Assembly (NCBI RefSeq): GCF_019355055.1
Contig: NZ_CP048411.1
Coordinates: forward strand, 2,445,501 to 2,509,500
Direction: 5' to 3'
DNA length: 64,000 bases
DNA from: Pseudomonas sp. MTM4
Lineage (GTDB): Bacteria > Pseudomonadota > Gammaproteobacteria > Pseudomonadales > Pseudomonadaceae
Shown: piece after piece, positions 1 to 12,457 of the stretch
Layout of the letters: every line of letters begins with the position of its first letter
How positions within the stretch are numbered: position 1 is the first letter of the stretch
Notes under the pieces: generated by a model
What the model was told of the DNA's origin: nothing
The model's database searches: none
Seen by the model: only the letters and a program-made list of their open reading frames with translations
Program-made: the position numbers and the translations under genes

Positions 1-266
1 GGCAGCTCGCCAGGGGCGAGCACGCCGTCCCATAGCAGGACACAATCCTCTTCAGGCTCGGCCAGACAGGCGAAAACCTCGCCATGATCCTGACTTACAC
101 CACGCTGGCGCACCCGACCATTGACCAGCAAGGCCGCGCAGACCAGACAGTTACCGTTGCGACAGGCCTGCGGGCAGTCGTAGCCCAGGCGCCGGGCAGC
201 GTCGAGTATCAGCTCGCCCCGCTGGACTTCAAGCACGGCCCCAGAGGGTTGTAGCGTAACTTTCAT
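1..266 (-). CDS. 2Fe-2S ferredoxin / NAD(P)H reductase, N-terminal part (cut by window edge)
   Basis: The reading frame starts at the ATG at 264-266 and runs off the left edge, giving about 88 residues. The translation has a plant-type 2Fe-2S ferredoxin domain: cysteines in C-x4-C-x2-C spacing (around CRNGNCLVC, residues 35-43) and a fourth cysteine in VFACLAEP. In Pseudomonas the gene downstream of ubiD is a ferredoxin-plus-reductase protein often annotated as CDP-6-deoxy-delta-3,4-glucoseen reductase. By analogy the missing part should carry FAD and NAD(P)H domains and would move electrons from NAD(P)H to the iron-sulfur centre. It lies 34 nt downstream of ubiD on the same strand, so the two may be co-transcribed. 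The C-terminal domains cannot be seen. Confidence 0.75.
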   Translation of the reverse strand, partial: MKVTLQPSGAVLEVQRGELILDAARRLGYDCPQACRNGNCLVCAALLVNGRVRQRGVSQDHGEVFACLAEPEEDCVLLWDGVLAPGEL

Positions 267-300
267 CTATGCAAAAACCTGAAATAACGACTACGGATCA

Positions 301-1767
301 TCAGTCGATGCCCAGCTCAGCCCAGAGTTCGTCGACCCGGCGTTTGACCGCCTCATCCTGAACGATGGCGCGACCCCACTCGCGGCTGGTCTCGCCCGGC
401 CACTTGTGCGTGGCGTCGAGCCCCATCTTGCTGCCGAGGCCGGATACCGGAGAGGCAAAATCAAGGTAATCGATGGGCGTGTTCTCGATCATCACCGTAT
501 CGCGCTTGGGGTCCATGCGTGTGGTGATCGCCCAGATCACATCGTTCCAGTCGCGAGCATCGATGTCGTCGTCGGTAACGATGACGAACTTGGTGTACAT
601 GAACTGGCGCAGGAAGCTCCACACGCCAAGCATCACCCGCTTGGCATGGCCGGGGTACTGCTTCTTCATGGTCACCACCGCCATGCGGTAGGAACAACCT
701 TCAGGCGGCAGGTAGAAATCGGTGATTTCCGGGAACTGCTTCTGCAGGATCGGCACGAAGACTTCGTTGAGCGCCACGCCAAGGATCGCCGGCTCGTCCG
801 GCGGGCGGCCGGTGTAGGTGCTGTGGTAGATCGCATCGCGGCGCTTGGTGATGCGCTCGATGGTGAACACGGGGAAGCGATCCACTTCGTTGTAATAGCC
901 GGTGTGGTCGCCGTAGGGCCCTTCGTCGGCCATCTCGCCGGGATAGATATGCCCTTCGAGAATGATTTCGGCACCGGCCGGGACCTGCAAATCGCTGCCG
1001 CGGCATTTCACCAGCTCGGTGCGGCTGCCGCGCAACAGGCCGGCAAAGGCGTATTCGGAGAGCGAATCGGGTACCGGCGTAACGGCGCCAAGAATGGTGG
1101 CCGGGTCTGCGCCAAGTGCCACCGCGACCGGGTACGGTCGATCGGGATACTTCTCGCACCACTCACGGTAATCCAGCGCACCACCGCGATGGCTGAGCCA
1201 GCGCATGATGACCTTGTTGCGGCCAATCACCTGCTGACGATAGATACCCAGATTCTGCCGCTCCTTGTTCGGTCCCTTGGTGATGGTCAGGCCCCAAGTA
1301 ATCAGCGGCGCGGCATCGCCCGGCCAACAGGTCTGTACCGGCAGCGCCGAAAGATCGACGTCCTCACCTTCTATCACCACTTCCTGGCAGGGCGCATCCT
1401 TGAGCACCTTGGGCGCCATGCTGATGACCTTCTTATAGATCGGCAGCTTGCTCCAGGCATCCTTGAGGCCTTTCGGCGGCTCCGGCTCTTTGAGAAAGGC
1501 CAGCAGCTTGCCGATCTCACGGAGTTCCGAGACTTCCTCGGCGCCCATACCGAGCGCGACGCGTTTGGGTGTGCCGAACAGGTTGCCCAGCACCGGCATG
1601 TCGAAGCCGGTCGGATTTTCGAAAAGCAACGCCGGACCCTGCTTACGCAGAGTGCGGTCACATACTTCAGTCATTTCCAGAACGGGAGAGACGACGGCCG
1701 AAACGCGCTTGAGTTCGCCGCGCTGTTCCAAGCCACTGATAAAGTCGCGCAAATCGCGATACTGCAT
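301..1767 (-). CDS. ubiD: 3-octaprenyl-4-hydroxybenzoate carboxy-lyase UbiD
   Basis: UbiD decarboxylates the polyprenyl-4-hydroxybenzoate intermediate of ubiquinone synthesis, using prenylated FMN made by UbiX. The product is 488 residues from the internal start, close to the roughly 490 residues of the E. coli enzyme. Family sequence is visible throughout, including the start MQYRDLRDF, the conserved [13 protein letters not shown] segment and the [10 protein letters not shown] motif. A longer frame begins at 1782, but a GAGG ribosome site lies inside that extension and points to the ATG at 1767. The gene lies between rho upstream and a ferredoxin reductase downstream, as in other pseudomonads. 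UbiD is usually soluble or peripherally membrane-associated. Confidence 0.95.
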   Translation of the reverse strand: MQYRDLRDFISGLEQRGELKRVSAVVSPVLEMTEVCDRTLRKQGPALLFENPTGFDMPVLGNLFGTPKRVALGMGAEEVSELREIGKLLAFLKEPEPPKGLKDAWSKLPIYKKVISMAPKVLKDAPCQEVVIEGEDVDLSALPVQTCWPGDAAPLITWGLTITKGPNKERQNLGIYRQQVIGRNKVIMRWLSHRGGALDYREWCEKYPDRPYPVAVALGADPATILGAVTPVPDSLSEYAFAGLLRGSRTELVKCRGSDLQVPAGAEIILEGHIYPGEMADEGPYGDHTGYYNEVDRFPVFTIERITKRRDAIYHSTYTGRPPDEPAILGVALNEVFVPILQKQFPEITDFYLPPEGCSYRMAVVTMKKQYPGHAKRVMLGVWSFLRQFMYTKFVIVTDDDIDARDWNDVIWAITTRMDPKRDTVMIENTPIDYLDFASPVSGLGSKMGLDATHKWPGETSREWGRAIVQDEAVKRRVDELWAELGID

Positions 1768-1851
1768 GCTTGAGCCTCGCATGGGCCGGCAAGTGTCGAG
1801 GCGCAGAGTTTAGCCTTGGCGCGGCCGATTCCAAAACCTGCAGACAGACAA

Positions 1852-1871
1852 AGGCCGGGTTTCCCCGGCCT
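1852..1871 (-). terminator. Hairpin downstream of rho
   Basis: An 8-bp perfect GC-rich stem (1852-1859 with 1864-1871, loop TTTC) lies 19 nt past the rho stop codon. On the minus strand the stem is followed by TTTGTCTGTCTG, a broken T-tract. It is a plausible intrinsic terminator that separates rho from ubiD. Confidence 0.6.
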
Positions 1872-1890
1872 CGGTGGCACGACCAGACGC

Positions 1891-3150
<1,260 letters not shown>

Positions 3151-3338
3151 AGAAAGAGATCAGGAAGGATGAAGAAAGCGATTAGCTTTAGAAGCCGCGC
3201 AGCAGGATACGAACAGATTCGTTGTGCTTTATGAGGCTGAAGTGCGTCGGCGACGGCATGCAGAGGGCGACGGAAGAAGCGTCGCGGGGCCGAATTTAGC
3301 ACCGCGCAGACGAAGCGTCCACCCTGCCGCAAGAAAAA

Positions 3339-3360
3339 AGCCCCCGCATTTGCGGGGGCT
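3339..3360 (-). terminator. Intrinsic terminator of trxA
   Basis: A 9-bp GC-rich stem (3339-3347 with 3352-3360, loop ATTT) is followed on the minus strand by a run of T (TTTTTTC). It lies 23 nt after the trxA stop codon and has the full shape of a rho-independent terminator. Confidence 0.9.
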
Positions 3361-3383
3361 TTGGATAGCAGCGCTTCTCTAAC

Positions 3384-3710
3384 TCAGATGTTGCTGTCGA
3401 GAAACGCAGCCAGCTGCGACTTCGACAAAGCGCCAACCTTGGTGGCTTCGACGTTGCCGTTCTTGAACAGCATCAGTGTCGGAATGCCGCGAACGCCGTA
3501 CTTCGGCGGGGTTTCCTGATTCTCGTCGATGTTCAGCTTGCAGACCTTGAGCTTGCCCTCGTAATCCTTGGCGATCTCATCGAGTACCGGAGCGATCATC
3601 TTGCATGGACCACACCACTCGGCCCAGTAATCGACCAACACAGGGCCATCTGCCTGGAGCACGTCCTGCTCGAAACTGCTGTCGCTGACATTGTTGATGT
3701 ATTCGCTCAT
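3384..3710 (-). CDS. trxA: Thioredoxin 1
   Basis: This is a cytoplasmic dithiol-disulfide oxidoreductase that reduces ribonucleotide reductase, PAPS reductase and other proteins. The 108-residue length is typical. The active site WCGPC gives Cys33 and Cys36, and the cis-proline segment GIPTLMLF is present. An ATG with a GGAG site 9 nt upstream supports the start. The gene is monocistronic, ends at a strong terminator and is divergent from ppx, an order shared with P. aeruginosa. Confidence 0.97.
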   Translation of the reverse strand: MSEYINNVSDSSFEQDVLQADGPVLVDYWAEWCGPCKMIAPVLDEIAKDYEGKLKVCKLNIDENQETPPKYGVRGIPTLMLFKNGNVEATKVGALSKSQLAAFLDSNI

Positions 3711-3920
3711 GGATGTTCTCCAGGGTCAAAACTGAAAGTGACGCCATCATAGCCCGGCTTGATGCGGACCGAAAGTCGCAGCCTGTTACTTGGTCAATCG
3801 GGGCACGGCGACGAATTACAAGCCCTGTGGCCGATAATCGGGCCCTACGTGAAGGCGCTGCGCGTTGGCGGATGCCGATGATCATGTCAGGATGTCGGGG
3901 TTTTGCACAGAGACCGCGCC

Positions 3921-5423
3921 ATGCCCCCACCAGCCGCCGAACCCTCTCCACTGATCGCCGCCCTCGATCTCGGATCCAACAGCTTCCACATGGTCCTGGC
4001 CCGCATCAGCAACGGCGAAATGCGCATCCTTGAGCGGCTCGGTGAAAAGGTTCAATTGGCCGCCGGCATCGATGAGAACCGAATGCTCGACGATGCCGCC
4101 ATGCAGCGCGGCCTCGACTGTCTGCGCCGCTTCGCGCAACTGGTCAATCATCTGCCTCAAGGCTCGGTGCGTGTGGTAGGCACCAACGCCCTGCGTGAAG
4201 CTCGCAATCGAGCGCTGTTCATCCGCCAGGCCGAGACGATCATCAATCATCAGGTTGAAGTGATTTCCGGCCGGGAAGAAGCGCGACTGATCTATCTCGG
4301 GGTGTCGCACACCTTCCCGACGGCGCCCGGCAAGCGGCTGGTCATCGATATCGGCGGCGGCAGTACCGAGTTCATCATCGGTGAGGGTTTCGATTCGCTG
4401 CTGCGCGAGAGCCTGCAGATGGGTTGCGTGAGCTTCACCCAGCGTTTCTTCCGTGACGGCAAGATCACCGCTGCACGCTATGCCCAGGCCTACACGGCGG
4501 CACGACTCGAGCTGATGAGCATCGAGCATGGTCTGCGCCGGCTCGGCTGGCAGGATACGGTCGGCGCGTCCGGCACCATTCGCGCCATCGGTCTGGCGAT
4601 CAAGGGCGCGGGGTTGAGCAATGGCCAGGTCACCAGCGAAGGACTGGGGTGGCTCAAGCGCAAGCTGTTCAAGCTGGGCGATGTAGACAGGATCGACATG
4701 GACGGCATCAAGCCGGATCGTCGCAGCATTTTTCCCGCAGGCCTGGCCATCCTTGAAGCGGCGTTCGATGCGCTGGAACTCAGCAGCATGGCGCATTCCG
4801 AGGGCGCGCTACGCGAAGGCGTGCTCTACGACCTCATCGGCCGCCATCATCAGGAAGACATCCGCAGCCGCACCCTGAGCTTTCTCATGGAGCGCTATCA
4901 CGTCGACAACGAGCAGGCGGCGCGGGTTGAAAGCAAGGCTCTGGAGGCGCTCGACCAAGTGTCGGCCGATTGGGAGCTAGTCGAGGACTGGCACCGTGAG
5001 CTGCTGACTTGGGCTGCTCGGGTGCACGAAGTGGGCCTTGATATCGCGCACTACCATTACCACAAACACGGCGCCTACCTGATCGAGCACTCTGATCTTC
5101 CGGGTTTCTCACGTCAGGATCAGCAAATGCTCGCGCTACTGGTGCGCGGGCATCGTCGCAACATACCGAGGCAAAAATTCGAAGAGCTGAGTGAGGACGG
5201 CGTGAAGCTGACCCGCCTCTGCGTGCTATTGCGGTTCGCCATCCTGTTCCACCACATCCGCGGGCCGCAGCAGGCGCCGGCGTTCACGCTCAAGGCTGAC
5301 GACAACAGCCTCGACGTGGCCTTTCCCAGCGGCTGGCTGGAAAACAATCCGTTGACCCAGGCCGATTTCGCCTTGGAAGCGGAATGGCTGAAGCGCATTG
5401 ATTTCACCTTGACGGTACGCTGA
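3921..5423 (+). CDS. ppx: Exopolyphosphatase Ppx
   Basis: Ppx removes terminal phosphate from inorganic polyphosphate. The 500-residue product belongs to the Ppx/GppA family of the sugar-kinase/actin fold. The phosphate-1 motif [12 protein letters not shown] is near the N-terminus, and the phosphate-2 motif [12 protein letters not shown] is around residue 145. The C-terminal half has the HD-like segment typical of long Ppx proteins ([16 protein letters not shown]). A longer frame begins at a TTG at 3903, but the ATG at 3921 gives the expected N-terminus. The gene converges on ppk1, which makes the polymer. GppA is the alternative; the length and the neighbour favour Ppx. Confidence 0.93.
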   Translation: MPPPAAEPSPLIAALDLGSNSFHMVLARISNGEMRILERLGEKVQLAAGIDENRMLDDAAMQRGLDCLRRFAQLVNHLPQGSVRVVGTNALREARNRALFIRQAETIINHQVEVISGREEARLIYLGVSHTFPTAPGKRLVIDIGGGSTEFIIGEGFDSLLRESLQMGCVSFTQRFFRDGKITAARYAQAYTAARLELMSIEHGLRRLGWQDTVGASGTIRAIGLAIKGAGLSNGQVTSEGLGWLKRKLFKLGDVDRIDMDGIKPDRRSIFPAGLAILEAAFDALELSSMAHSEGALREGVLYDLIGRHHQEDIRSRTLSFLMERYHVDNEQAARVESKALEALDQVSADWELVEDWHRELLTWAARVHEVGLDIAHYHYHKHGAYLIEHSDLPGFSRQDQQMLALLVRGHRRNIPRQKFEELSEDGVKLTRLCVLLRFAILFHHIRGPQQAPAFTLKADDNSLDVAFPSGWLENNPLTQADFALEAEWLKRIDFTLTVR

Positions 5424-5425
5424 GC

Positions 5426-5449
5426 GCGCGCCCGATCACGCGGGCGCGC
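5426..5449. terminator. GC-rich hairpin between convergent ppx and ppk1
   Basis: A 9-bp perfect stem (5426-5434 with 5441-5449, 6-nt loop) starts two bases after the ppx stop codon, in the 61-nt gap between the two convergent genes. Neither side has a clear T-tract, so termination from this site would be weak or rho-assisted. Confidence 0.5.
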
Positions 5450-5484
5450 AGTTCAAGCGTCGGCGATCTCACGCACCGGGCGCG

Positions 5485-7692
5485 TCAGCGCGCGCTCGGG
5501 CTACCCAGGCGCTCCAGCAGAGCGCTCTGCACGTTACGCGGGTTCTGGTTGCCACTCGGACTGTTACGCACGTAGCTGCCATCGGGCTGCAGCACCCAGC
5601 TCTGGGTATTGTCGGTCAGGAATCCTTCCAGTTCTTTTTTCACCCGCGTGATCAGCTTCTTACCTTCGACGGGGAAGCAGGTCTCGACGCGACGGTCCAG
5701 ATTACGCTCCATCCAGTCAGCGCTGGACAGGTAGAGCTTCTCGTCGCCACCGTTGAGGAAGTAGAAGACCCGGCTGTGCTCGAGGAAGCGTCCGATGATC
5801 GAGCGCACCTGGATGTTGTGCGAGACGCCCAGAATCCCCGGGCGCAAGCAGCACATGCCACGCACGATCAGGTCGATGCGCACGCCCGTCTGGCTAGCCT
5901 TGTACAACGCACGGATCATCTTCGGATCGGTCAACGAGTTGACCTTGAGAATGATGTGCGCCGGCTTGCCTTCGCTGGCGTGCTGGGTTTCCTGCGTGAT
6001 CATGTCGAGCAACGATTTCTTCAGCGTGAACGGCGCGTGCAGGAGCTTTTTCATGCGCATCGTCTTGCCCATGCCGATCAGCTGGCTGAACAGTTTGGAG
6101 ACGTCTTCGCAAAGCGCATCGTCCGAGGTCAGCAGGCTGTAATCGGTGTACAACCGCGCGTTGCCAGCGTGATAGTTGCCGGTCCCTAGATGAGCGTAGC
6201 GGCGCAGTTCGCCGTTTTCGCGGCGCAGGATCAGCATCATCTTGGCGTGGGTCTTGTAACCAACCACGCCGTAGATGACGACCGCGCCGGCCTGCTGCAG
6301 GCGGCTGGCCAGCTGCAGGTTGGATTCCTCGTCGAACCGCGCACGCAACTCGATCACCGCAGTGACTTCCTTGCCATTGCGCGCCGCCTCGACCAGCGCA
6401 TCGACGATCTCCGAGTTGGCGCCGGAGCGATAGAGCGTTTGCTTGACCGCCAGCACGCAAGGATCCTTGGCCGCCTCGCGCAACAGGTCGATGACCGGCG
6501 TGAAGGATTCGTACGGGTGCAACAGCAGGATGTCCTGCTTGCCGACGACGTTGAAGATGTTTTCGCTGTTCTGCAGAAGTTTTGGAATCGCCGGAGTGAA
6601 GGGCATGTATTGCAGCTGCGGATGGCTATCCAGCCCTGTGATGCTGAACAGTCGGGTCAGGTTGACCGGCCCGTTCACTCGATACAGTTCGCTCTCGCTG
6701 AGGCTGAATTGCTTGAGCAGGAAATTGGCCAGGTGAGGTGGGCAGGTATCGGCTACCTCCAGACGCACCGCATCGCCGTAGCGCCGGGACATCAGCTCGC
6801 CGCGCAACGCCCTCGCGAGGTCCTCGACATCCTCGGTATCGACCGAAAGGTCGGCGTTGCGCGTCAGGCGGAACTGATAGCAGCCCTTAACCTTCATGCC
6901 GTGGAATAGATCGTCCGCGTGCGCGTGGATCATCGACGAAAGGAATACATGATTGGCGCCCGCCCCACCCACCTCTTCCGGTACGCGGATCACTCGCGGC
7001 AGCAGTCGTGGCGCCGGAATGATCGCCAGTCCCGAGTCCCGACCAAAGGCATCGATACCTTCAAGTTCGACGATGAAGTTCAGACTTTTGTTGACCAGCA
7101 AGGGAAACGGATGCGTCGGGTCCAACCCGATCGGCGTGATGATCGGCGCGATTTCGTCACGGAAATAACGACGCACCCAAGTTTTGATCTTGACCGTCCA
7201 GTGACGGCGACGAATGAAGCGCACCTGGTGCTCGGCCAGCTCCGGCAGCAGCACTTCGTTGAGGATCGAATACTGCCGGCTGACCTGTTCGTGGACTAGC
7301 TCGGAAATCCGCGCCAGCGCCTGATGCGGCTGCAGCCCGTCGGCGCCGGCCTGTTCGCGGGCATAGGTAACCTGCTTCTTCAGCCCGGCGACGCGAATCT
7401 CGAAGAATTCGTCGAGGTTGCTGGAAAAGATCAGCAGGAACTTCAACCGTTCCAGCAACGGATTGGACTCATCCAGCGCCTGCTCCAGCACGCGGATATT
7501 GAATTGCAGCTGCGACAACTCACGATGGATATAGAGGCTGTTGTCGTCCAGGTTGGGCGCTGGCTGCGGTGCCGGTACTGGTGCCTCCTCCTGCGTCTCC
7601 ACCTCGGGCACTGGCGCAGCCAGCTCCTGGAGGGGTTGCGCCTCGTTGTCGGCAAGCTGCAATTCGCTTTCGCTGAGTCCCTGGTTGGTCAT
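5485..7692 (-). CDS. ppk1: Polyphosphate kinase 1
   Basis: PPK1 reversibly transfers the gamma phosphate of ATP onto polyphosphate and is usually membrane-associated. The 735-residue protein carries the four-domain PPK1 layout. Its first 45 residues are an acidic, alanine- and proline-rich extension of low complexity, longer than in E. coli. The region that carries the phosphorylated histidine is visible as [11 protein letters not shown], and the second phospholipase-D-like segment as [16 protein letters not shown] site 7 nt before the ATG supports the start. The gene is 19 nt downstream of hemB on the same strand and may be co-transcribed with it, while ppx faces it from the other side. Confidence 0.97.
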   Translation of the reverse strand: MTNQGLSESELQLADNEAQPLQELAAPVPEVETQEEAPVPAPQPAPNLDDNSLYIHRELSQLQFNIRVLEQALDESNPLLERLKFLLIFSSNLDEFFEIRVAGLKKQVTYAREQAGADGLQPHQALARISELVHEQVSRQYSILNEVLLPELAEHQVRFIRRRHWTVKIKTWVRRYFRDEIAPIITPIGLDPTHPFPLLVNKSLNFIVELEGIDAFGRDSGLAIIPAPRLLPRVIRVPEEVGGAGANHVFLSSMIHAHADDLFHGMKVKGCYQFRLTRNADLSVDTEDVEDLARALRGELMSRRYGDAVRLEVADTCPPHLANFLLKQFSLSESELYRVNGPVNLTRLFSITGLDSHPQLQYMPFTPAIPKLLQNSENIFNVVGKQDILLLHPYESFTPVIDLLREAAKDPCVLAVKQTLYRSGANSEIVDALVEAARNGKEVTAVIELRARFDEESNLQLASRLQQAGAVVIYGVVGYKTHAKMMLILRRENGELRRYAHLGTGNYHAGNARLYTDYSLLTSDDALCEDVSKLFSQLIGMGKTMRMKKLLHAPFTLKKSLLDMITQETQHASEGKPAHIILKVNSLTDPKMIRALYKASQTGVRIDLIVRGMCCLRPGILGVSHNIQVRSIIGRFLEHSRVFYFLNGGDEKLYLSSADWMERNLDRRVETCFPVEGKKLITRVKKELEGFLTDNTQSWVLQPDGSYVRNSPSGNQNPRNVQSALLERLGSPSAR

Positions 7693-7711
7693 GGGTCTGC
7701 CTCGAAGGGGC

Positions 7712-9151
<1,440 letters not shown>

Positions 9152-9814
9152 ATGAACAAAAAAGTCGCCGTGATCCTTTCCGGCTGTGGCGTCTACGACG
9201 GTTCGGAAATCTACGAGAGCGTGATCACCTTGTTGCGCCTGGACCAACGCGGCGCAACGGTTCGCTGCTTCGCGCCGAACATCGCGCAGATGCATGTGAT
9301 CAACCATCTGACCGGCGACGAGATGCCGGAGAGCCGCAACGTACTGATCGAATCCGCCCGCCTGGCTCGCGGCGAAATCAGCGATCTGCGCGAGTTGAAT
9401 GTGGACGAGTTCGATGCGCTGATCATGCCCGGCGGCTTTGGCGCGGCAAAGAACCTCTCCGATTTCGCCACTCAGGGCGCCGCCAGCAAGGTCCTTCCGG
9501 ATGTGCTGTCAGCGGCTCAGGCGTTTGCGAAAGCCGGCAAGCCGGTTGGCATGATGTGCATCGCACCCACCATGGCGGCACAGATCTTCGGCGCTGGCGT
9601 GGTCTGCACGCTGGGAAATGACGACGATCCCGCCGCAAGCGCAGCGCGCGAAATGGGCATCGAGCACCAAGCCTGCGAGGTCACCGAACTCGTCGAGGAT
9701 TCCAGGCACAATCTGGTGACGACCCCTGCCTACATGCTCGCGCAATCGATCAGCGAAGCGGCGTCGGGCATCTACAAACTAGTCGACCGAGTGCTGGAGC
9801 TCACCCACAAGTAA
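9152..9814 (+). CDS. elbB: Isoprenoid biosynthesis glyoxalase ElbB (DJ-1/PfpI superfamily)
   Basis: ElbB is a class I glutamine-amidotransferase-like protein. The E. coli homologue shows weak glyoxalase III activity, and the isoprenoid link rests on a genetic effect on lycopene yield. The 220-residue protein starts MNKKVAVILSGCGVYDGSEI and has the nucleophile-elbow region PVGMMCIAPTMA with the candidate catalytic cysteine. A GGFGAAKNLSDFA segment also matches the family. An AGGAG site lies 9 nt upstream of the ATG. It appears monocistronic and is followed by a long perfect hairpin. The physiological substrate is not established for the family. Confidence 0.92.
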   Translation: MNKKVAVILSGCGVYDGSEIYESVITLLRLDQRGATVRCFAPNIAQMHVINHLTGDEMPESRNVLIESARLARGEISDLRELNVDEFDALIMPGGFGAAKNLSDFATQGAASKVLPDVLSAAQAFAKAGKPVGMMCIAPTMAAQIFGAGVVCTLGNDDDPAASAAREMGIEHQACEVTELVEDSRHNLVTTPAYMLAQSISEAASGIYKLVDRVLELTHK

Positions 9815-9826
9815 GCACCAGGCTCA

Positions 9827-9864
9827 CCTCCCTCATCCCGAGCTCAGGCTCGGGATGAGGGAGG
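9827..9864 (+). terminator. 17-bp perfect hairpin after elbB
   Basis: The arms 9827-9843 and 9848-9864 are perfectly complementary over 17 bp with a TCAG loop, starting 13 nt after the elbB stop. No T-run follows on the plus strand, so it may act as a transcript-stabilising or rho-independent-like end. It does not match the REP families seen elsewhere in the window. Confidence 0.6.
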
Positions 9865-9964
9865 CCTATGGCTATACAGCCAATCGTACCGGCGCTCCCG
9901 CCGCCCCCCTGTTCATTCCTGCCTCGCTACGGCAGTTTTGGCCGATCTGACAGAGGCCGAACTC

Positions 9965-10432
9965 ATGCCCCACACACCCGACACCATCGAAGAGCAGCAA
10001 CAAGCCGTGCGCCAGCTCTTCGAGCGCATTCCGTTCAACGAGTATCTGGGTATCGAACTGGAGGAAGTGACGCACCAGCGCGTGGTGATGCATCTTCCGA
10101 TGAAGAATGAACTGGTCGGCAATTTTTTCCATGGCATCCTGCATGGCGGCGTGATCGCTTCTCTGCTCGACGTGGCCGGTGGTGCGATGGCCATGATCGG
10201 CGCATTCGAAAAGCACCAGCATCTGACCACCGAGGAACGCGCCCTCCGCCTTTCACGGCTCGGCACCATCGATCTGCGAATCGACTATCTACGACCGGGA
10301 CGAGGCCAGCGCTTCAGCGCCAGCGCGACGCTGCTGCGCTCCGGCAACAAGGTGGCCGTGGTTCGCTCCGAGTTGCACAACGAGGAAGGCGTATTGGTCG
10401 CCGTGGGCACCGGCACTTATCTTTGCGGCTGA
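9965..10432 (+). CDS. Hotdog-fold thioesterase (PaaI/YigI-like)
   Basis: The 155-residue protein has the signature of the PaaI-type acyl-CoA thioesterases. The segment FFHGILHGGVIASLLDVAGG (residues about 55-75) has the histidine-glycine turn and the acidic residue on the central helix. These enzymes hydrolyse acyl-CoA thioesters as cytoplasmic dimers or tetramers. A longer frame starts at a TTG at 9938, but AGAGG at 9952-9956 points to the ATG at 9965. The exact substrate cannot be read from the sequence. The gene stands alone between the elbB hairpin and the convergent DUF188 gene. Confidence 0.8.
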   Translation: MPHTPDTIEEQQQAVRQLFERIPFNEYLGIELEEVTHQRVVMHLPMKNELVGNFFHGILHGGVIASLLDVAGGAMAMIGAFEKHQHLTTEERALRLSRLGTIDLRIDYLRPGRGQRFSASATLLRSGNKVAVVRSELHNEEGVLVAVGTGTYLCG

Positions 10433-10521
10433 GAAGCTGGACGCGTTTGGTTTACGGCCAGACCCATCAAGCTTTTTCTTCGAGCTAATAGCTTCAGGCT
10501 GCTCCTCCACGTCCAGCCTTC
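10433..10521. terminator. Imperfect long hairpin between convergent genes
   Basis: The outer arms GAAGCTGGACG (10433-10443) and CGTCCAGCCTTC (10510-10521) can pair with one bulge. They enclose about 65 nt of AAGCTT-rich sequence. The unit fills most of the gap between the thioesterase and DUF188 genes. It resembles the loose AGCTTGAAGCT-type repeats that are common between genes in this group, and could end transcription from both sides. Confidence 0.4.
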
Positions 10522-10536
10522 AAGCCTTCGGCACCG

Positions 10537-11010
10537 TTATCGGCTTTTCATCAACTGCGTGAGCAACCGGTCCAGCGCGTTGGCAAAAGCCTGACGATCC
10601 CGCTCGCCATAAGCAGCCTGACCACCCCCGACCTGCCCTTGCTCACGCAGGTCAGTGAACAGGTTGCGCACGGCCAGACGATCGCCCATGTTGCGCTCGT
10701 CGAACTCGCGACCACGCGGATCGAGGGCCGCCACGCCTTTCTTGACTAGGCGATCGGCCAGCGGTACATCGCTGCAAATTACCAATTCGCCCGGCTGCGC
10801 ATGCTCGACCAGATAATCGTCCGCGGCGTCCGGGCCGCTCGGCACCACGATCAGGCGAATACAGGCGAAGGCCGGCTTGATCTGGCTCTGCCCCGCTACC
10901 AGCAAGACGTCGAACTTACGCTTGAGCGCGAACTTGATCAGCTGCTCTTTGGCTGCCTTGGGACAGGCATCGGCATCGACCCACACCCGCAAAGGTTTGG
11001 CGACTGTCAC
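10537..11010 (-). CDS. YaiI/YqxD family protein (DUF188, UPF0178)
   Basis: The 157-residue protein matches the UPF0178 family. It starts RVWVDADACPKAAKEQL, with the paired aspartates D12 and D14 typical of a PIN-like nuclease fold. Further acidic motifs are ICSDVPLADRL and DPRGREFDERN. The family has no agreed function, although the acidic cluster suggests metal-dependent nucleic-acid processing. The start overlaps the stop of the upstream LysE-family gene by 4 nt (ATGA), so the two are translationally coupled. The C-terminal third (GQVGGGQAAYGERDRQ) matches the usual length of the family. Confidence 0.85.
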   Translation of the reverse strand: MTVAKPLRVWVDADACPKAAKEQLIKFALKRKFDVLLVAGQSQIKPAFACIRLIVVPSGPDAADDYLVEHAQPGELVICSDVPLADRLVKKGVAALDPRGREFDERNMGDRLAVRNLFTDLREQGQVGGGQAAYGERDRQAFANALDRLLTQLMKSR

Positions 11011-11639
11011 ACCACGGCCCGCCGCACTGTCGCCAGCAATGCCGCCGCGCCGGCGAACATGGCGGCAAAGCTGCGATTGACCAGACGCTGCTGACGCGGC
11101 GTATGCAACAAGCGCAGCACCTTCGCCGCCAGACCGGTGTAACCCGCCATGACGATCAGATCGACCACCACCATGGTCGCGGCCATGTGCAGGTACTGCA
11201 TCACCAAATCGCGCTGCGGATCGAGAAATTGTGGCAGCACGGCCAGGATGAACACGATGGCCTTGGGATTGCTGGCATTGACCAGAAAACCCCGGAGCAC
11301 CAGCGTCAGCGGTCGCCCGATGGGCCGTGGCGCCGCGCTGTCATCGAGCATTTCCGGCACCGCCTGCCACTGCTTCAGCGCGAGCCACAGCAGATAGGCG
11401 ACACCAAACCATTTGATCAGGCTGAAGGCCAGCGATGAGGTCGCCAACACCGCGCCGACACCGGCCGCCACCACTGCGATCTGCAACGCCAAGGCGATCT
11501 GCAAACCAATGGCGTTCCAGTAGCCGCGCCAAAAGCCGTACTGCAAACCGCAGGACATCGAGGCGATAGCTCCGGCGCCCGGTGACAGGCTGATGATCCA
11601 ACAGGCTGCGAAGAATGCAAGCCAGCTTTCGAACGTCAT
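11007..11639 (-). CDS. LysE/RhtB family amino-acid exporter
   Basis: The protein of 210 residues has about six hydrophobic segments and the LysE family motif in the first loop (SLSPGAGAIASMSCGLQYG, residues 19-37). Members export amino acids or homoserine-type compounds across the inner membrane. A later family segment is RGFLVNASNPKAIVFI. The frame extends to 11666, but TGAGG upstream of the ATG at 11639 supports the shorter start. It is coupled by a 4-nt overlap to the DUF188 gene. The substrate cannot be inferred from sequence alone. Confidence 0.85.
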   Translation of the reverse strand: MTFESWLAFFAACWIISLSPGAGAIASMSCGLQYGFWRGYWNAIGLQIALALQIAVVAAGVGAVLATSSLAFSLIKWFGVAYLLWLALKQWQAVPEMLDDSAAPRPIGRPLTLVLRGFLVNASNPKAIVFILAVLPQFLDPQRDLVMQYLHMAATMVVVDLIVMAGYTGLAAKVLRLLHTPRQQRLVNRSFAAMFAGAAALLATVRRAVV

Positions 11640-11690
11640 GATTTGAGCCTCAGGCAACGGCTGCACCTGAATGCAGCCGGTTGTTCATCC

Positions 11691-12452
11691 TCAGTCCGGC
11701 ATGTCCTTGCCAAGTTTGACCGGGTCTTTCAGCTTGCGATTCATTGCCTTGCGCATCCGGATATTGAGCGCTTCGACCGTCAGCGAGAATGCCATGGCGA
11801 AGTACACGTAGCCCTTGGGCACGTGAGCACCGAAGGCTTCGGCGATCAGTAGGGTGCCGACCACGATCAGGAACGACAATGCGAGAATCTTCAGAGTCGG
11901 ATGCTTTTCGATGAAGTCGCTGATGGTGCTGGCAGACAGCATCATCACACCGACGGCGATGACGATCGCGGCGATCATCACCTGCACGTTGTCCACCAGC
12001 CCCACCGCCGTAATCACCGAGTCCAGCGAGAAGACGATATCGATTACCGCAATCTGCAGAATGATACCGACGAAGCCGGCCTTGACCGCGCCACTCGTAG
12101 TGCCGTCCTGCTCCTCTTCACCTTCGACGCTGTGCCAGATTTCCATGGTGCTCTTGAACAGCAGGAACAGACCACCGAAGAACAGAATCAGGTCGCGCCC
12201 GGACACGCCATGCCCAAAGATCGTGAACAGGTCGTTGGTCAGGCGCATAACCCAAGTGATCGACAGCAGCAGCAGGATCCGCGTCCCCATGGCCAGGGCC
12301 AGCCCGAAGAAGCGAGCCTTGGGCTGCTGCTCCTTCGGCAGGCGGCCGACCAGAATGGAGATGAAGATGATGTTGTCGATGCCGAGGACGATTTCCAGGG
12401 CGGTCAGGGTCAGAAACGCGACCCAGATTTCGGGGCTGCTAAGCCATTCCAT
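11691..12452 (-). CDS. TerC family integral membrane protein
   Basis: The 253-residue protein shows about seven membrane segments. It carries the two charged in-membrane motifs of the TerC family: LGIDNIIFISILVGRLP near residue 24 and FSLDSVITAVGLVDN near residue 142. Members include tellurite-resistance proteins and manganese exporters that help metallate secreted proteins. A manganese or other metal role is an inference from the family. The gene starts 5 nt after the stop of the upstream MscS-like gene, so the ABC-F, MscS and TerC genes read as one minus-strand run. Confidence 0.9.
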   Translation of the reverse strand: MEWLSSPEIWVAFLTLTALEIVLGIDNIIFISILVGRLPKEQQPKARFFGLALAMGTRILLLLSITWVMRLTNDLFTIFGHGVSGRDLILFFGGLFLLFKSTMEIWHSVEGEEEQDGTTSGAVKAGFVGIILQIAVIDIVFSLDSVITAVGLVDNVQVMIAAIVIAVGVMMLSASTISDFIEKHPTLKILALSFLIVVGTLLIAEAFGAHVPKGYVYFAMAFSLTVEALNIRMRKAMNRKLKDPVKLGKDMPD

Positions 12453-12457
12453 AGGTG

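Noticed and set aside
406..1773. 455-codon plus-strand frame opposite ubiD
   Set aside because: It is antisense to a clear UbiD and its translation is His- and Arg-rich with no recognisable motif.
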